From contig CAUJNA010001446.1 of the NCBI GenBank assembly GCA_963377175.1, forward strand, positions 1,214,422 to 1,278,421: a DNA stretch of 64,000 nt, in the 5' to 3' direction. This document shows, piece after piece, positions 35,881-47,390 of this stretch; positions within the stretch are counted from its first letter, which is position 1; each line of letters opens with the position of its first letter. Below the pieces are notes generated by a model. It saw nothing but the letters and a program-made list of their open reading frames with translations, was not told the DNA's origin and did not search any database. A program made the position numbers and the translations under genes. Source of the DNA: Effrenium voratum. Taxonomy: Eukaryota; Sar; Dinophyceae; Suessiales; Symbiodiniaceae.

Positions 35881-38130
35881 AGGTTCCCTCACTTGACCTT
35901 CCCACAAGGTTCCCTCACCTGACCTTCCCACAAGGTTCCCTCATCTTCCCACAAGGTTCCCCCACTTGACCTTCCCACAAGGTCCTGACCTTCCAACAAG
36001 GTTCCCTCACCTGACCTTCCCACAAGGTCCTGACCTTCCCACAAGGTTCCCTCACCTGACCTTCCCACAAGGTTCCCTCACCTGACCTTCCCACAAGGTC
36101 CTGACCTTCCCACAAGGTTCCCCCACCTGACCTTCCCACAAGGTTCCCTCACCTGACCTTCCCACAAGGTTCCCTCACCTCACCTTGGTCCTGACCTTCC
36201 CACAAGGTTCCCTCACCAAATTTTTTGACAAGGTCCTGACCTTCCCACAAGGTTCCCCCACCTAACCTTCCCACAAGGTCCTGACCTTCCCACAAGGTTC
36301 CCCCACCTGACCTTCCCAGACCTTCCCACAAGGTTCCCTCACCTGACCTTCCCACAAGATCTGACCTTCCCACAAAGGTTCCCTGCACTGACCTTCCCAC
36401 AAAGGTTCCCCCACCTGACCTTCCCACAAGGTCATGACCTTCCCACAGAGTTCCCCCTGACAGCACCCACAGTTCCCACAACCACAAGGTTCCCTGACCT
36501 GACCTTTGCCACGAGTTCCACAGCCTGACTTTCACAAGCTTACCTTTCCAAGACCACCGTTCTTTAAGTTTGTACCCCCAAATTAATCAACCAAGGATAC
36601 AACTCTTAGCTGGCACACAGATGCTTTTACCCGTGATGGTTCCTCACCTGACCTTCCCACAAGGTTCCCACAAGGTTCCCTGTTCTGACCTTCCTGCAAG
36701 GTTCCCTGACCTGACTTTTTCACAAGCTACCTTCAAGCTCCCTAATTACTCATCAAAATTCTTAAAATTTGGCACCCCCTATTAATCAACCATGTTCTCC
36801 AACAGCCTCCAAAAACCCCTCTGGCCTCAAAAGTCATGACCTTCCCACTCACCTGACCTTCAAGCCCCCCAAATTCTTCTGGCACCCCCTATTAATCAAC
36901 CAGAGAACTACAACTCTGCTTGCTTTACATGCTGACCTTCCCACAAGTTTCCCTCACCTGACCTTCCCACAAGGTTCCCACAACCACAAGGTGACCTGAC
37001 TTTTTCACAAGCTACCTTCAAGCTCCCTAATTACTCATCAAAATTCTTAAAATTTGGCACCCCCTATTAATCAACCATGTTCTCCAAAAGCCTTCAAAAG
37101 ACCCCTCTGATTGCTTTAAATCCATTCTATAGGTTCCCTGGCCTCACAAGTCATGACCTTCCCACAAGGTTTCCTCACTTGACCTTCCCACAAGGTTCCC
37201 TCACCTGACCTTCCCACAAGGTGCCCTCACCTGACCTTCCCACAAGGTTCCCTCACCTGACCTTCCCTCAAGGTTCCCCACAAGGTCCTGACCTTCCCAC
37301 AAGGTCCTGACAGCACCTCACAAGGTTTCCCCACCTGACCTTCCCACAAGGTTCCCACTCCTGACCTTCCCACCAAGGTTCCCTCACACTCACCTTGGTC
37401 TGACACTCCCACAAGGTTCCCTCCACCAAATTGCACGACAAGGTCCTGACCTTCCCACAAAGGTTCCCCCACCTAACCTTCCCACAAGGTCCTGACAGCA
37501 CCCACAAGGTTCCCCACTGACCTTCCCAGACCTTCCCACAAGGTTCCCTCACCTGACCTTCCCACAAGGTTCCCTCACTTGACCTTCCCACAAGGTCCTG
37601 ACCTTCCCACAAGGTTCCCCACAAGGGACATTCCACAAGGTCACTGACCTTCCCACAAAGGTTCCCCCACACTGACCTTCCCCACAAGGTCCTGACCTTC
37701 CCACAAGGTTCCCTCACCTGACCTTCCCACAAGGTCCTGACCTTCCCACAAGGTTCCCTCACCTGACCTTCCCACAAGGTTTTTCCACCTGACCTTGTCC
37801 TGACCTTCCCACAAGGTTCCCCCACCTGACCTTCCCACAAGGTCCTGACCTTCCCACAAGGTCCTGACCTTCCACAAGGTTCCCTCACCTGACCTTCCCA
37901 CAAGGTCCTGACCTTCCCACAAGGTTCCCTCACCTGACCTTCCCACAAGGTTCCCTCACCTGACCTTCCCACAAGGTTCCCCCACCTGACCTTCCCACAA
38001 GGTCCTGACCTTCCCACAAGGTTCCCTCACCTGACCTTCCCACAAGGTCCTGACCTTCCCACAAGGTTCCCTCACCTGACCTTCCCACAAGGTTCCCTGA
38101 CCTAACCTTCCCACAAGGTTCCCCTTCCCA
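35880..38130. repeat. CCTTCCCACAAGG tandem array
   Basis: 26-bp units (ACCTTCCCACAAGGTTCCCT plus CACCTG) are mixed with 19-bp units (ACCTTCCCACAAGGTCCTG). Two stretches (36,200-36,540 and 37,300-37,680) carry many small indels. On the minus strand each 26-bp unit contains CAGGTGAGG, a donor-like sequence, but I find no exon between them. Confidence 0.9.
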
Positions 38131-38171
38131 CTATTGGGGGGGCGCCCTCAAAAAAATGACAGACCTGACCT

Positions 38172-38206
38172 TGTGACCTTGAGGGGGGGGGGGGGGAGGG
38201 GGGGCC
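38172..38206. repeat. G-tract next to the right inverted repeat
   Basis: A run of about 15 G, a single A and then 8 G, followed by CC and the inverted repeat. It could form G-quadruplex structures and mirrors the C-tract inside the left repeat. Confidence 0.85.
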
Positions 38207-38230
38207 GGTTTATTAATCCGGGGTCTGCAT
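38207..38230 (-). repeat. Right terminal inverted repeat
   Basis: Read on the minus strand it starts ATGCAGACCC, then C, then GGATTAATAAACC. It is followed outward by TA and the gag start region. Confidence 0.8.
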
Positions 38231-38268
38231 TATGAGTTTTTGCCGACGAACTTACCTTTGCGCGCCAT
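38231..38268 (-). pseudogene. 5' end of the retroelement gag ORF (severed)
   Basis: An ATG at 38,268 opens MARKGKFVGKNS and meets the giant transposon at the TA. Joined across one TA to 9314 and below, codons continue as YQAAG. The AAAG/GTAAGT at its fifth codon looks like a donor site, but the coding continuation argues it is not used that way. Confidence 0.6.
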
Positions 38269-38730
38269 CAGCAAAGCGCGTCAAATCGCAAAATGGCAAC
38301 CCTTTTACCCCTCCCCCTTTGAAGAATCGGGCTGGACTTTGTGGATACCTCTTAGGCAGGTGCTTAACCTGGTTGACGTTGTTGGAAGGGGAGCTACAAT
38401 TTAAAATTTAGCAGTTCGGATTTCAACCACTCAACCACAAGAAGCAAACAAACAGAAAACACAAAAAAAAAAACTTTCCCAAGAACAACCATGAAATTAG
38501 TCGGGTTCTGGGCTGCTCGCTCGCCTCACCGACTTAGGGGTCCGAGGTCCATCTCGAAAAACTCCTCCGCGGGAGCGGATCCGAACAATTCCAGGGGTTG
38601 ATTCCTTTTCCATTCTTTTCAAACCCAGTTTATGAATATAGGGGGTGTTGTTTTTCTTCACAATTAAGTGATGATTTTCCAGTAAACCCAGGGACACCCC
38701 CCTATAGTAATAAACCGCGGTTGATTAATA
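38269..38730. other. Retroelement 5' leader and flank
   Basis: Expected to hold the retroelement 5' leader. A TTTTACCC-containing segment, a poly-A run (about 38,459-38,473) and a GC-rich patch (38,510-38,590) are present. CACCCCCCTATAGTAATAAACC near 38,694 resembles subterminal sequence of the giant element and may be a fragment of it. No gene is firm. Confidence 0.3.
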
Positions 38731-38825
38731 CCTAGATAGCCAAGCGATCGCTTTGTTCAGTCACTGTGGCGATCGGTTTTGGGGGTAAAGTGCATGGACA
38801 AAAACGATCGCAACTGGCGATCCAG
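38731..38825. mobile_element. Short inverted-repeat element, family CCTGGATCGCCA, copy 1
   Basis: Ends are CCTAGATAGCCAAG and CTGGCGATCCAGG, with internal GCGATCG and AACGATCGCAA. Family size is about 85-120 bp. Other copies: 42874-42969, 44148-44267, 51278-51360, 59940-60044, 60518-60626. Confidence 0.75.
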
Positions 38826-38834
38826 GATCGTGCT

Positions 38835-38912
38835 TGTCAAAAACCGGATCCGTTTTCCCCGGGTCTCCGGAGGTTTTCTAGAAAGATTCGGATCCCTGGA
38901 AAGAATGGGGAA
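38835..38912. repeat. Repeat shared in inverted orientation with 48330-48420
   Basis: TTTTCTAGAAAGATTCGGATCC and surrounding sequence match the reverse complement of the segment around 48,340-48,390. The shared stretch even keeps the same peptide frame (SRDPNLSRKPPET). Confidence 0.7.
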
Positions 38913-39009
38913 GGTATCCCTAGAACAAAGGATGGCTCGATTTGTTTGAAATACCAAATCGTGGTGGTCCTTTTTGCTTCCCTTTAGAGCCCACCAAACA
39001 AGAATTTCC

Positions 39010-39450
39010 CCCGAGAAAAAACAATAACAACAAACAAATAGATGTCCAATCCTGTCCTGTTGTTGTTGGTGTCTCTTCCCATTTACCCAGCGGAAACAAG
39101 AAAACCAAGCCAAGCGAAACCAAGCGAAACCAAGGGAAACCAAAGGAAACCAAGGGACATCGCCCCAAGAAAAAGGTCCCCAAAGCGAAAGGGAGCAATG
39201 TCCACGTCCGACAGGTCCTGTTGTTGGTATCTCTTCCCATGTACCGAGTGGAAAGAAGGGAAGCCAAGGGGCACCAAGGAAAACCAAGGAAAACCAAAAA
39301 AAAACCGGAAAACCAAGGGAAACCAAGGAAAACCAAGGAACACCAATAAAAAAAAACAAGAAGATCGCCCCAACAAACAGGTTCCCCAAAGTGGCAACGG
39401 GACAAACGTCCACGGTCCCGTCCCAAACCGGTCCGGTTGTTGGTGTCTTT
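39010..39450. repeat. CCAAGG(G)AAA minisatellite with three CCTGTTGTTGGTGTC units
   Basis: Purine-rich CCAAGGGAAA/CCAAGGAAAA units are bracketed by three copies of a 150-215 bp module containing GTTGTTGGTGTCTCTTCCCA (about 39,057, 39,211 and 39,430). The Phe/Leu/Trp-rich minus-strand frame is a by-product of the repeat. Confidence 0.75.
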
Positions 39451-39519
39451 CAGGAGCTTCACCCCCTCGATCTTGCACCCCACCAAGGTGGAGTTGTCCA
39501 CGAAGCACCAGCTCTGGCC
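39449..39519 (-). CDS. Candidate exon
   Basis: After CCGAG/G the minus strand reads GQSWCFVDNSTLVGCKIEGV, then KLLKD, in a GC-rich island between AT-rich repeats. The acceptor obeys AG/G. The donor is not evident. The product is unknown. Confidence 0.45.
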
Positions 39520-40513
39520 CTCGGCTTGAGGAAAAAGAACGTCTGCTAAAAACCGCGGATGGGAGGGTGTCCCCGCAAACAAACAACGTAAAAAACGCCC
39601 GCAAGTCAGACAAAGCCACAGTTTCCCATGAAAACTCCCGCGATCAGGCAAAGTCGATTCTTCTTGTAATGATCAAGGCATCCCATGGTGCTTCACTGGC
39701 ACATTGGCAAGTGCTGCGATGTTCTTTGGTTGCGATCACTCGTTTTTATGTTGGTATTTTGAGGGTCCAGGCACTGCTCGGATTAACATGGAACCCAACC
39801 ATCATTTGAGGAACCTCCCTTTTCCCAAAAACGGATGAAAGGTCACCTAGCTGGGGGACCTGGACAAAAAGACATCGCGACATTTAATCATGAAGCCGCC
39901 AGCCCGAGCAGTGGACCTTTGAATCCCAACCCAAAGCTCTCACGAGGATTGGCCAAACGAGGTCTTACCAATATGTGCGGCTTCCCTTTAGTCTCCCCTT
40001 TCCACAAATCTGGGTGAATTATAATTAAGATAATGTTTCACCAGCCTGAAATTCGGTGGTTGGGGGGCCATTCCCCACATACACCACCATTTGGGGTGAG
40101 GTCGTGTGAGGCCGGTATAATTCACCCAGACAAATTAGAGGTACCTGGATCCGCAAGAACTACTTCAACTTAGGCAAGGGACTTCACCCATAGTTTTGGG
40201 CTGTATCCCATGTTCAAGAGTATGCTTTGAGGGTCCAAAAGAGACAACCTGGACCGAGCCTCAAAATACCAACTAAGAAATGAGTGAGTTGCGACAAAAC
40301 ATCGCGATGGGTTAATTCCCTGAAGGGAAGTTTGAGGGGCCTGGTACACTGTCGTTGTTCCAACAAGCAGGAATTGCACAAACTCACGGGGTGAGAAAGG
40401 TCTAGCTGCAGCCTCCCCCTTCTCTTCAAGGATGCTTCTCCTCCAAACTAAGAACATATTTCCAGTACAAACAGATGCCAAGAGGGGAACATAATATATC
40501 TTCATCTGAGCAA

Positions 40514-40624
40514 CTAGGTCCTCTAGTAGAGAGGTTAGAATAAGGATACCATTTTTTCTGTAGTCTGTTTTAGTTGAGAACCCTTCCTTAGATAGGTGTA
40601 AAAGGCCACTACTGGGGGACCTAG
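40514..40624. mobile_element. Short inverted-repeat element, family CTAGGTCCTCCAG, copy 1
   Basis: The left end CTAGGTCCTCTAG pairs with CTGGGGGACCTAG. Internal landmarks are AGAGAGGTTAGAATAAGG, CTGTAGTCTRTTTTAGT and GTAAAAGG. Family length is about 100-120 bp; this is the most abundant family. Confidence 0.8.
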
Positions 40625-40789
40625 TAGTAGATTACACCTCGCTGACCACCAACTTGGCGAATCGAGATCATCCAAGGTCGGATTCATCCGAACCCCACTC
40701 AGGGCCCAGTAAAACAATGGGTTTTGATTGTGGCTCATCTCAGCACATGAAAGGAATGGCTCCAATGCAGAGAAATGGCCATGCCTCAC

Positions 40790-40865
40790 GGTGCCGGACC
40801 GCATCTCAGGCGCGCACCGCCTCGCTCCGGCGGCAGCTGTCTTCGTCAGCACAGCGACACACGTC
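40790..40865 (-). CDS. Candidate exon with both splice sites
   Basis: 76 nt between GGCCTCAG/G and CACC/GTGAGG. The frame (phase 1) reads TCVAVLTKTAAAGARRCAPE, then MRSGT. The GC-rich island contrasts with the flanks. The product is unknown. Confidence 0.45.
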
Positions 40866-42331
40866 CTGAGGCCGCGGTTTGGGTCCTTGACCCTGAAAAC
40901 TCACTCAAATCGGTGAGTGCAACCCAAAATCCTGGGGGTGAGATCCCTTTTTAAAGGGTAGTTTGAGGGTGGCCTCCTCAAAATGGGTGGGGTGAAGAAA
41001 AAGACTCTGCCAAGGCTTCCTGGACCCTGAAAATACCAACATGAGCTTGGGATACAGCCCAACACCACCGTATGCTTGGTGAATTTCCTTGTTCGACTCT
41101 AGCTGTTTGTAAGGCCGGGAAAATATCCCTATGCTCTTGTAAACAAATACGGGCTGAACTCGGTTCTTTTTTTAAAGGGTAGTTTGAGGGTCCAGGTTCC
41201 TGTTAACCTCACTTTAACCAGCTAGGAACTGAGACTAGATTTCTTCCAAAACTAACTTCTCATTGAGGGGATTGCCAAACAAAGGCAACCACACTTCTTA
41301 TGTACGGCCAAAATGGTCCAAACTCAAAACGTGACCCACTCGTCCGAAACGGAACTCGATCGGGATTGAGTTTCATGAGTGTAGCTACGGGCGTGGAAGC
41401 GGTTTCAAGTTTCCTTGTGGTCTGATCCTCAGCCGAGAACCCCCCGAAACAGAACTCAATTGGAACCAACTTGGCGAATCGAACATTCAAGTGAAGAACG
41501 GGACTGGATCATTTTGGGGCTTGAGGGTCCAGGAAACCAAAAAGGGGAAGCCAAAAGGCCATTTCAGGTCGATTCGCTTTGGTCGGAAGGACAATCTCCA
41601 GCCTGATGGAACTCCTTGAGCAAAAGCATGCCTGGCACGGTATGATCGTTCTAGAGCGCTCCTGAAACCCTTCTCACCCATCCGTCATGCCAGGAAGGCT
41701 GCCTTGCTTGCTGGTGCCCAAACAAAGTATAGTTCTGAATTCCGCAAAGGAACGACCTCAGAAGTGGAATGTCAAAGTCAGAGGGGCCAGGTTGAAACCT
41801 GCGGATCAGGCAGACCGCCAAACGTGGTGTTCGTTTTTTTGATTTTCCAACCCCAAAAGGGTACAGGGACGCGAAATAAATACAACTTTACGCAAAGGGA
41901 GAAAAACAAACATCATGTTGGGGTAACGTTTTGTTCTTTTCTATTACCAGCATCACCAGCATCACTTGGACCCGGGGTTGCCAATTGGCTCTGATTGGGT
42001 GGCAGTTGGGAGTTGCTGGGGGCTGGTTTAAGTTAGGGGGGCTTTTGGCTGGCTTAGATCTTTATGAGGGTGGGTCTTGGGGTGGTTTGGGGTTTTAAGG
42101 GGAGTTTGAGGGTGCAGGAAGATTCACTGTGTTGAGTAACACCCCCACCCTTCCAATGGTATTTTGGGCTTCGTTTACCCCATTATCATCCCCTTTAATT
42201 GCAGTAGATGACAGAAAATATATCCTATGGACCTTTCGGGCATCACGACAAGGACGCCCACACTCTCAATGAGCAAAAAAGGGTGAGTCATCATCAAAAC
42301 CCAGCATTCAAACAATCTACCCTGAACCATT

Positions 42332-42434
42332 CTAGGCCCTCCAGTAGAGAGGTTAGAATAAGGGTACCCTTTTTTCTGTAGTTCATTTTAGTAGGGGAAA
42401 CCCTCGGGTAAAAGGGCACTACCGGGGGACCTAG
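42332..42434. mobile_element. CTAGGTCC-family element, copy 2
   Basis: CTAGGCCCTCCAG pairs with CGGGGGACCTAG. Internal GGTTAGAATAAGGGTACC is intact, while the middle is shortened. Confidence 0.8.
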
Positions 42435-42449
42435 CCATGTAAGACATTA

Positions 42450-42520
42450 GAACAGCGGATATCCGCACCCATTGGCAAGGGGGTGTGTCCCTTACTAACC
42501 TTCTTCTACCCACGATTTGA
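42450..42520. repeat. GCGGATATCCGC repeat
   Basis: GCGGATATCCGC followed by a CCCTTACTAACCTTC(T) motif recurs at 49,910-49,975, and its tail at 44,462-44,490. GCGGATATCCGC is a perfect palindrome. Confidence 0.6.
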
Positions 42521-42873
42521 GGGAAGTGGATCAGGACCTGCAACCCATTGGAAAGAGGGGGTTACTCAACACGACAAATATTCCCGGACCTTCAAAAATT
42601 AACAGAAAAAAAGGGGTTCTCGCCCCAAATGTGTGGTTGGTGAACTCTATTTTTTGAGGGTAGTTTGAGGGTCTAGGTTGATTGTGGGTTCTACATGTAT
42701 GGAAAATTGCAAAGAGGGAGCCTAGGGGACTAGGGCGCCTACGAGGTTCCGCCCCCAGTTGAGTTCGGCCGAAAGTTTTTTTGACCCAAGCCCACAAGAG
42801 CGGCGTTCAAATATCCGACACCTGCGGCTCGACGGTTTGAAAGGTTCAGATAGCAGGACCCTGAAACTACAAA

Positions 42874-42969
42874 CCTAGACCGCCAGTTGCGATCGCTTTT
42901 TTTCCATCCACTTTACACCAAAACCAGCAACAGTGGCTGAAAAAAACGATCGCAACCTGGCCATCCAGG
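42874..42969. mobile_element. CCTGGATCGCCA-family element, copy 2
   Basis: Ends CCTAGACCGCCAG and CTGGCCATCCAGG, with internal TTGCGATCGC and AACGATCGCAA and a CATCCACTTTACAC core. Confidence 0.75.
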
Positions 42970-43780
42970 AACTTTGAACAGGTTTTTTGTTGCTTCCAGA
43001 ATGTTGAGGTTGACATACAATTCTCCGTTTGAAGTTGGCATTTTGAGGCTCTTGGCGGGCCTTGCAGAACTCGTGAATCGTACACTCCCATCGCATGGCG
43101 GCTCCCTCCAAAGGGGTGGAGCTTCCATGTTCGCCTGGGGCAGGGCAGGGGCCTTTTGGTGTAAATGGAGCTTCTCCCATTTGGCTGTGGGTCAAAAATA
43201 GGTACCCAAAATGGCTTGCCCTGGTAAATGGAAACATGGACTAAAACCTGCGGGCCCGTGAATATTTGATTTTCACCCATACCCATTCTTCTAGTTGGGA
43301 GCTTCCGTAAAGGAACCTTTCGAACGAGTCCCTTTCGAAGCGAGGCCTTGCGACACAGGCATTTGCTCCAGCTGCTCTTGCAGTGCTCCGTAGTTGGTTT
43401 GCCGCTGCTGGGCCGCCCTCAGCTTCCGAGCAGAAAAGCGGGGAAACTGGCCCTCGCTTTTGGCCAACGGACCCCGTGTTCGGAGCGAGAAAAGCGACAA
43501 ACTTTCGGTGGGTTGGACGGAAACCGCCACTAAAACAAAGAAAAGAAAAAACTCAAGATACCCCGAAAGCTTCAAATACCCCTTGCCGTGTCTTACTTGG
43601 TATTTTTTTTCGGACAGCCATCGGTTTTCTAGGGTAAATACTTCCAGTTTTAGTAAAGTGTCGAAAAGGTTGGCATTGTGCGCGGGTAAACAATGGTCTA
43701 GTTTTGAGGCTCCGCTCAACGCACTCTATTTCTCAGCTCCGATCGAGTTGATTTGCCAAAGAAAGTCACCGAACTTTTTG

Positions 43781-43898
43781 CTAGGTCAGTAGAGAGGATA
43801 GAATAAGGGCACCCGATTTTTTTTTCTGTAGGCTATTTTAGTAGATAGGGGAACCCTCCCCAGAAAAGGGGGCAAAAGGGCACCTAGCTGGGGGACCG
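43781..43898. mobile_element. CTAGGTCC-family element, copy 3
   Basis: CTAGGTCAGTAGAGAGG to AGCTGGGGGACC, with an expanded T-run in the middle. Confidence 0.75.
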
Positions 43899-43985
43899 AA
43901 CTTTTTGCTTGCCACTGTGGTCCCACCTCTTTCGACCCAAGTCCGGCTGCCAGAACTTAGGCAGAACATGCTGAGAAAGGTTTGC

Positions 43986-44074
43986 CTGGACCCTCAAATA
44001 CCCGTGAAAAACTGGTGATTGCAACTCAAAATTGTGGTTGATGAATTCCACAGTTTGAAGAGTAGTTCTCCTCT
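43986..44074. mobile_element. CTGGACCCTCAAA-family element
   Basis: Left end CTGGACCCTCAAATACC, internal ATTGCAACTCAAAATTGTGG, GATGAATTCCA and right end CAGTTTGAAGAG. Related units lie at 45638-45715, 50633-50697, 50880-50997, 52289-52379 and 63317-63515. The usual right end is GTAGTTTGAGGGTCCAG. Confidence 0.6.
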
Positions 44075-44147
44075 CACCTCCAGAGCAAACAAAACATGTT
44101 TCCAGTGACAGATCCCCTTTAAAGCCAACAGGGGGAGGTAAAACATA

Positions 44148-44267
44148 CCTGGATAGCCAAGTTGCTGTTCTTGTTGAGTCAGTGTCAGTGTTTCATTTTT
44201 TTGTTGTTCTTAATGTTTTTTCCCGGGTAAAGTGGATGGAACAAAAAGATCGCAACTGGCGATCCAT
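44148..44267. mobile_element. CCTGGATCGCCA-family element, copy 3
   Basis: CCTGGATAGCCAAGTTGC pairs with GCAACTGGCGATCCA. The core TTTTCCCGGGTAAAGTGGAT is present. Confidence 0.75.
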
Positions 44268-44390
44268 GCTTGAAACCATAGCGTTTGTTGGGTAGTTGCG
44301 TTGGGGAATCGAATTTCTGAAGGGGGTTCTGAAAGGTGGCGCGAACAATTCGGTGGAAAAATGGAAGTTGTGGGCGGACAATTCGCTGGA

Positions 44391-44463
44391 GCTCCAGTAG
44401 AGAGGTTAGAATAAGGCTACCAACTTTTTTCTGTATAGTCGATTTTAGTAGGGGAACCCTCCT
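44391..44463. mobile_element. CTAGGTCC-family element, truncated
   Basis: Starts GCTCCAGTAGAGAGGTTAG and keeps the internal GTAGGGGAACCCTCC. It runs into a CCCTTACTAACCTTC repeat instead of its right end, so one element was cut by another. Confidence 0.7.
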
Positions 44464-44535
44464 GTCCCTTACTAACCTTCTACCCGCTGGATCAGGACCA
44501 ACGCACTGGAAAAAGAGGGGGACCCAGGAAATCAC

Positions 44536-44594
44536 CTTCTGGCGTGGGCGCTCTTCCTGACCCGCGGCTGCGCCAGTGGCCGTCCTGGTGTGGC
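44536..44594 (-). CDS. Candidate exon with both splice sites
   Basis: 59 nt between CGCCAG/G and GAAG/GTGATT in a CpG-rich island. One frame reads PHQDGHWRSRGSGRAPTPEG; a second is also open, so the product frame is undecided. Confidence 0.35.
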
Positions 44595-44599
44595 CTGGC

Positions 44600-45420
44600 G
44601 GTCGCAGGTCGCCGCGAGCGAGTCGCTCGCAAGAAACGCAGGGGGGAGCTGAATGACCAGGACTCTACTTGGAGGAAACAGGCTGGCAAAAGTACTTTTT
44701 TTGCGCTTGTCTTGCTGTTTGCTAGGCTTTGATGCGTTCGAGTTGCAGTTGTGAGCAGGGCTGGGGAGGAGGGGGGGGCAAGGGGGTGGGGCATGTTACC
44801 GTCGTTATGAACGGCTTGCACGCGCACGAACGCAGGTTGATGCATGGACAATGTAGGTTGCAAATGCTGGCAAAAAGCGTCTGGAGAGCCACCATGTGCA
44901 TCCCAGCAAACATGAAGTTGCCAAAGAGTCACTGTGACGAGGGGAGCACGCAAACGACCCGCTTGCTTCATAGTCGGGACTCAATGTATAGACAAATGGC
45001 ATCATTGCAAGACGATATACCAGCTCAGCTGCACTCTAATGTGTTTTGCTACATGTGTTGCATTTTTTTTTAGTATCGGCTTCGAGAAGGATTTCTGCCA
45101 TGCGTTGGCTGCAGTTTGTTGATTCAGATTTTCGAGCAATTGAACTGCAACTATGCAAAAAAAGTCATCGGGTTTTGCATAAAACCAATGCTGTTCTAAT
45201 TCTCCCGTTCACTGCCAAGCATGAGCCAGAGATGACAAATTGCAGAAAAGCCAGGGGAAAACACGTGTGACACAGCTTTCGCCTCCAGGTTTGTTAACCG
45301 CCTGTGACCTATTTGGAGCGGCTGAGCAATCATACTGTGGAGGGACGGAATCCTGCACCAATTTGAAACCATGGGAAGCCATTGCTTGTTGGTATTTACA
45401 GGGGAATCATCATTCCAGGG
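44600..45420. other. AT-rich intervening sequence
   Basis: No gene or repeat family stands out. A G-rich run lies at about 44,764-44,792. Apart from this the segment looks like ordinary unique DNA, in contrast to its repeat-packed flanks. Confidence 0.4.
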
Positions 45421-45428
45421 TTTCTTAG

Positions 45429-45465
45429 GTGGTGCAGGATCTCGTCCATCCACAGCATGTTCATG
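45429..45465 (-). CDS. Candidate short exon, LWMDEI module
   Basis: After CGCCCAG the minus strand reads MNMLWMDEILHH. The module AG/CAT followed by CTGTGGATGGAC recurs at 62,391 (ILWMDNIHFAP). The repeat in an otherwise unrelated context suggests repeated exons of one protein or two paralogues. Confidence 0.4.
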
Positions 45466-46169
45466 CTGGGCGTTTCTTACACTGGATTTGTGTTGGCAGT
45501 AGCGGTGGCAATTAGGATCAGGGAACTGACGAATCTGCGACACAACAAAAAGGGCCTCAACACACAGACTAGCCCCCCTTAAAAAGGGCCCGATTTCCTT
45601 GGATCACATGAAGTGCGGATAAACCCCTTCATCCCACTGATCAAAATACCAACTGAAAGATCGGCTATTCCCCTAAGGGGGTGAGATCCCATGTTTTAGG
45701 GTAGTTTGAGGTTCCAAAAACATGAGAGATTGCAACCCAACAAATGTTACTTGGTAAGCAGATCACGACCTAAGGCTGCAACTGCAGTAACTGGGGTTTG
45801 CTGGCGTAGAGCTATGGGTACAACCTGAAGCGCCTTTTGGGTTGTGCGTTGGAGGGTCATGATAACTCTAGGGTGTGTTGTTCACAGTTTGGCGGAGATG
45901 CATCTCTGCCTGTGGAGATGCATCGCCGGCTCTCCACTGAAGGCATGAGGTCCAACAGCACAACCAATGGTCCCACTGTAATCCCCTTCAATTGATGGTC
46001 CGAATCCATTAAGGGCGGTGGCGAAGTTTCACGGTTGGGGGGGGGGGGGAAAATTGTGAAACAAGGAGGGCGGAATCCAGTGGTTGCACCAGTTATCTGG
46101 GTGTGTCTCAAAATAGTACCCCTCAGATGGGTTGGTGGCTACCCATCCTCCAAACCTCCACCCTCAAAG

Positions 46170-46284
46170 TACCTGGAGTCTCCTTCTGACCCCCAGAAAA
46201 AGGGGGCATGACCCCTTAATTTTGGGTAATGACCCCTTTTTTACAGGGTGAGGGATTTTAAAGGGTCATGGAGACTCTGGGTAC
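46170..46284. mobile_element. Short inverted-repeat element, family ACCTAGAGTCTCC, copy 1
   Basis: TACCTGGAGTCTCC pairs with GGAGACTCTGGGTA. The interior holds several GGGTCATGACCC-like palindromes. Other copies: 51824-51918 and about 61650-61770. Confidence 0.75.
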
Positions 46285-46784
46285 TACTCAGCGAATATTG
46301 GTTCTCAAGATAGGGGACCCCTTTTTTGCGTGGTTCCGAAAGGCCCCTGTTGGATGATTCCAAAGGAAGCAGCTTACCTGCAAGGTGCCCAATTTTGCGA
46401 AACAGCCATATCGAAGCACCACATCATTAACCTAATCAGAATTGGGACCCTTTCTTGAAGGGACCTCGTTTGACTTTGGCAAAATAGGACCTCATTCAAC
46501 GGACGCCTTCAACGGAGGGTCCATTGTACCATGATCAAAGTCGGCCCCAAATGTGGCAGGTTAAAGCGAAACGACCCCATGTCTGGCTGTTATAATCCCC
46601 GCAATCAAAATAGTGACCCCAGTTTGATGCTTGGGTCTCACTGGATGCGTCCATTTGCTTAAAGCCCCAGGAAAAAAGGAGAAAACCTTTCCAGTGAGAA
46701 TTTCCCCTTAAAACCAAAAGGGGGAAATGATTAAAACAAATATTCATGTCAGTTATTGAAAGTAGGCAACCAGCCATGAATCAC

Positions 46785-46862
46785 TGGCCAACTGCGCCGG
46801 CCGCGCCTTCTTCGCCATACTGCGCCGCCTCACCCCGGCGCATCAGCGCGCCCGCGCTGAGC
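46785..46862 (-). CDS. Candidate exon
   Basis: A very GC-rich island. After CTGCAG/G the minus strand reads LSAGALMRRGEAAQYGEEGA (an internal GTGAGG could be the donor). The plus strand is also open (NCAGRAFFAILRRLTPAHQR) and would end at CTGCAG/GT, so the strand is less certain here. Confidence 0.3.
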
Positions 46863-47232
46863 CTGCAGGTTTCTTGACTCGTAAATTGGTTGGAGTAGGG
46901 TACCACCATGGTTCCATTTGCTTACTTCGAACTTGCTACATCCCCCTGAAGACAAGAACAAACATATTTCCAGTAGTGATAGATTCCTTTTAAAACCAAC
47001 AGGAAAAATGAACCATCTTCTTCAGCAATGAAGCTGAAGTCTCGTGAAACTCTATAGCCCCTCTAGTTTCAAAACCGGCAAGGGAAGTTGATCAAAAGAA
47101 ACGAAGGCTTCAATCTTTGTCGCCGGTTTCCGCCACCAGGACTCCGTGGCTATTTTTTGGCCCGAAAGGGGGGGGGGGTCTTGGGGTCCAAATTGGTCCC
47201 AAAATGTGCATGGGGGGGTCATGACTCATGAC

Positions 47233-47364
47233 CATAGGTGTCCTTTTAGGTTGGAAATATAGATGGATATCCCTGGTAGATGAGCTTTTAAACCACCAGG
47301 TAAACCGATCGGAATCGAAACCCATCTATTCTTTCTCACCAAAACCACCAAAAAGGACACCTAT
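47233..47364. mobile_element. Short inverted-repeat element, family CATAGGTGTCC, copy 1
   Basis: CATAGGTGTCCTTTTAG pairs with AAAAAGGACACCTATG. The interior has ATAGATGGATATCCCTGGTA and CCATCTATT. A second copy is at 49221-49337 and a right-half copy at 58058-58129. Confidence 0.8.
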
Positions 47365-47390
47365 GCTCATGACCCTTGCGAGTCCTTTGA

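Noticed and set aside
35915..38017. Minus-strand Gly/Glu/Lys/Trp repeat frames up to 249 codons
   Set aside because: They follow the 26/19-bp CCTTCCCACAAGG array. Frame openness is a by-product of unit length, with no start context or domain.
38757..39651. Phe/Trp/Leu-rich minus-strand frames that resemble a membrane protein
   Set aside because: They come from the CCAAGGGAAA minisatellite. Only the 39449-39519 island has convincing sense.
42530..43290. Minus-strand frames of 88-139 codons around 42.5-43.3 kb
   Set aside because: They run through a CCTGGATCGCCA-family element and AT-rich flanks. No exon-like GC island or splice pair supports them.
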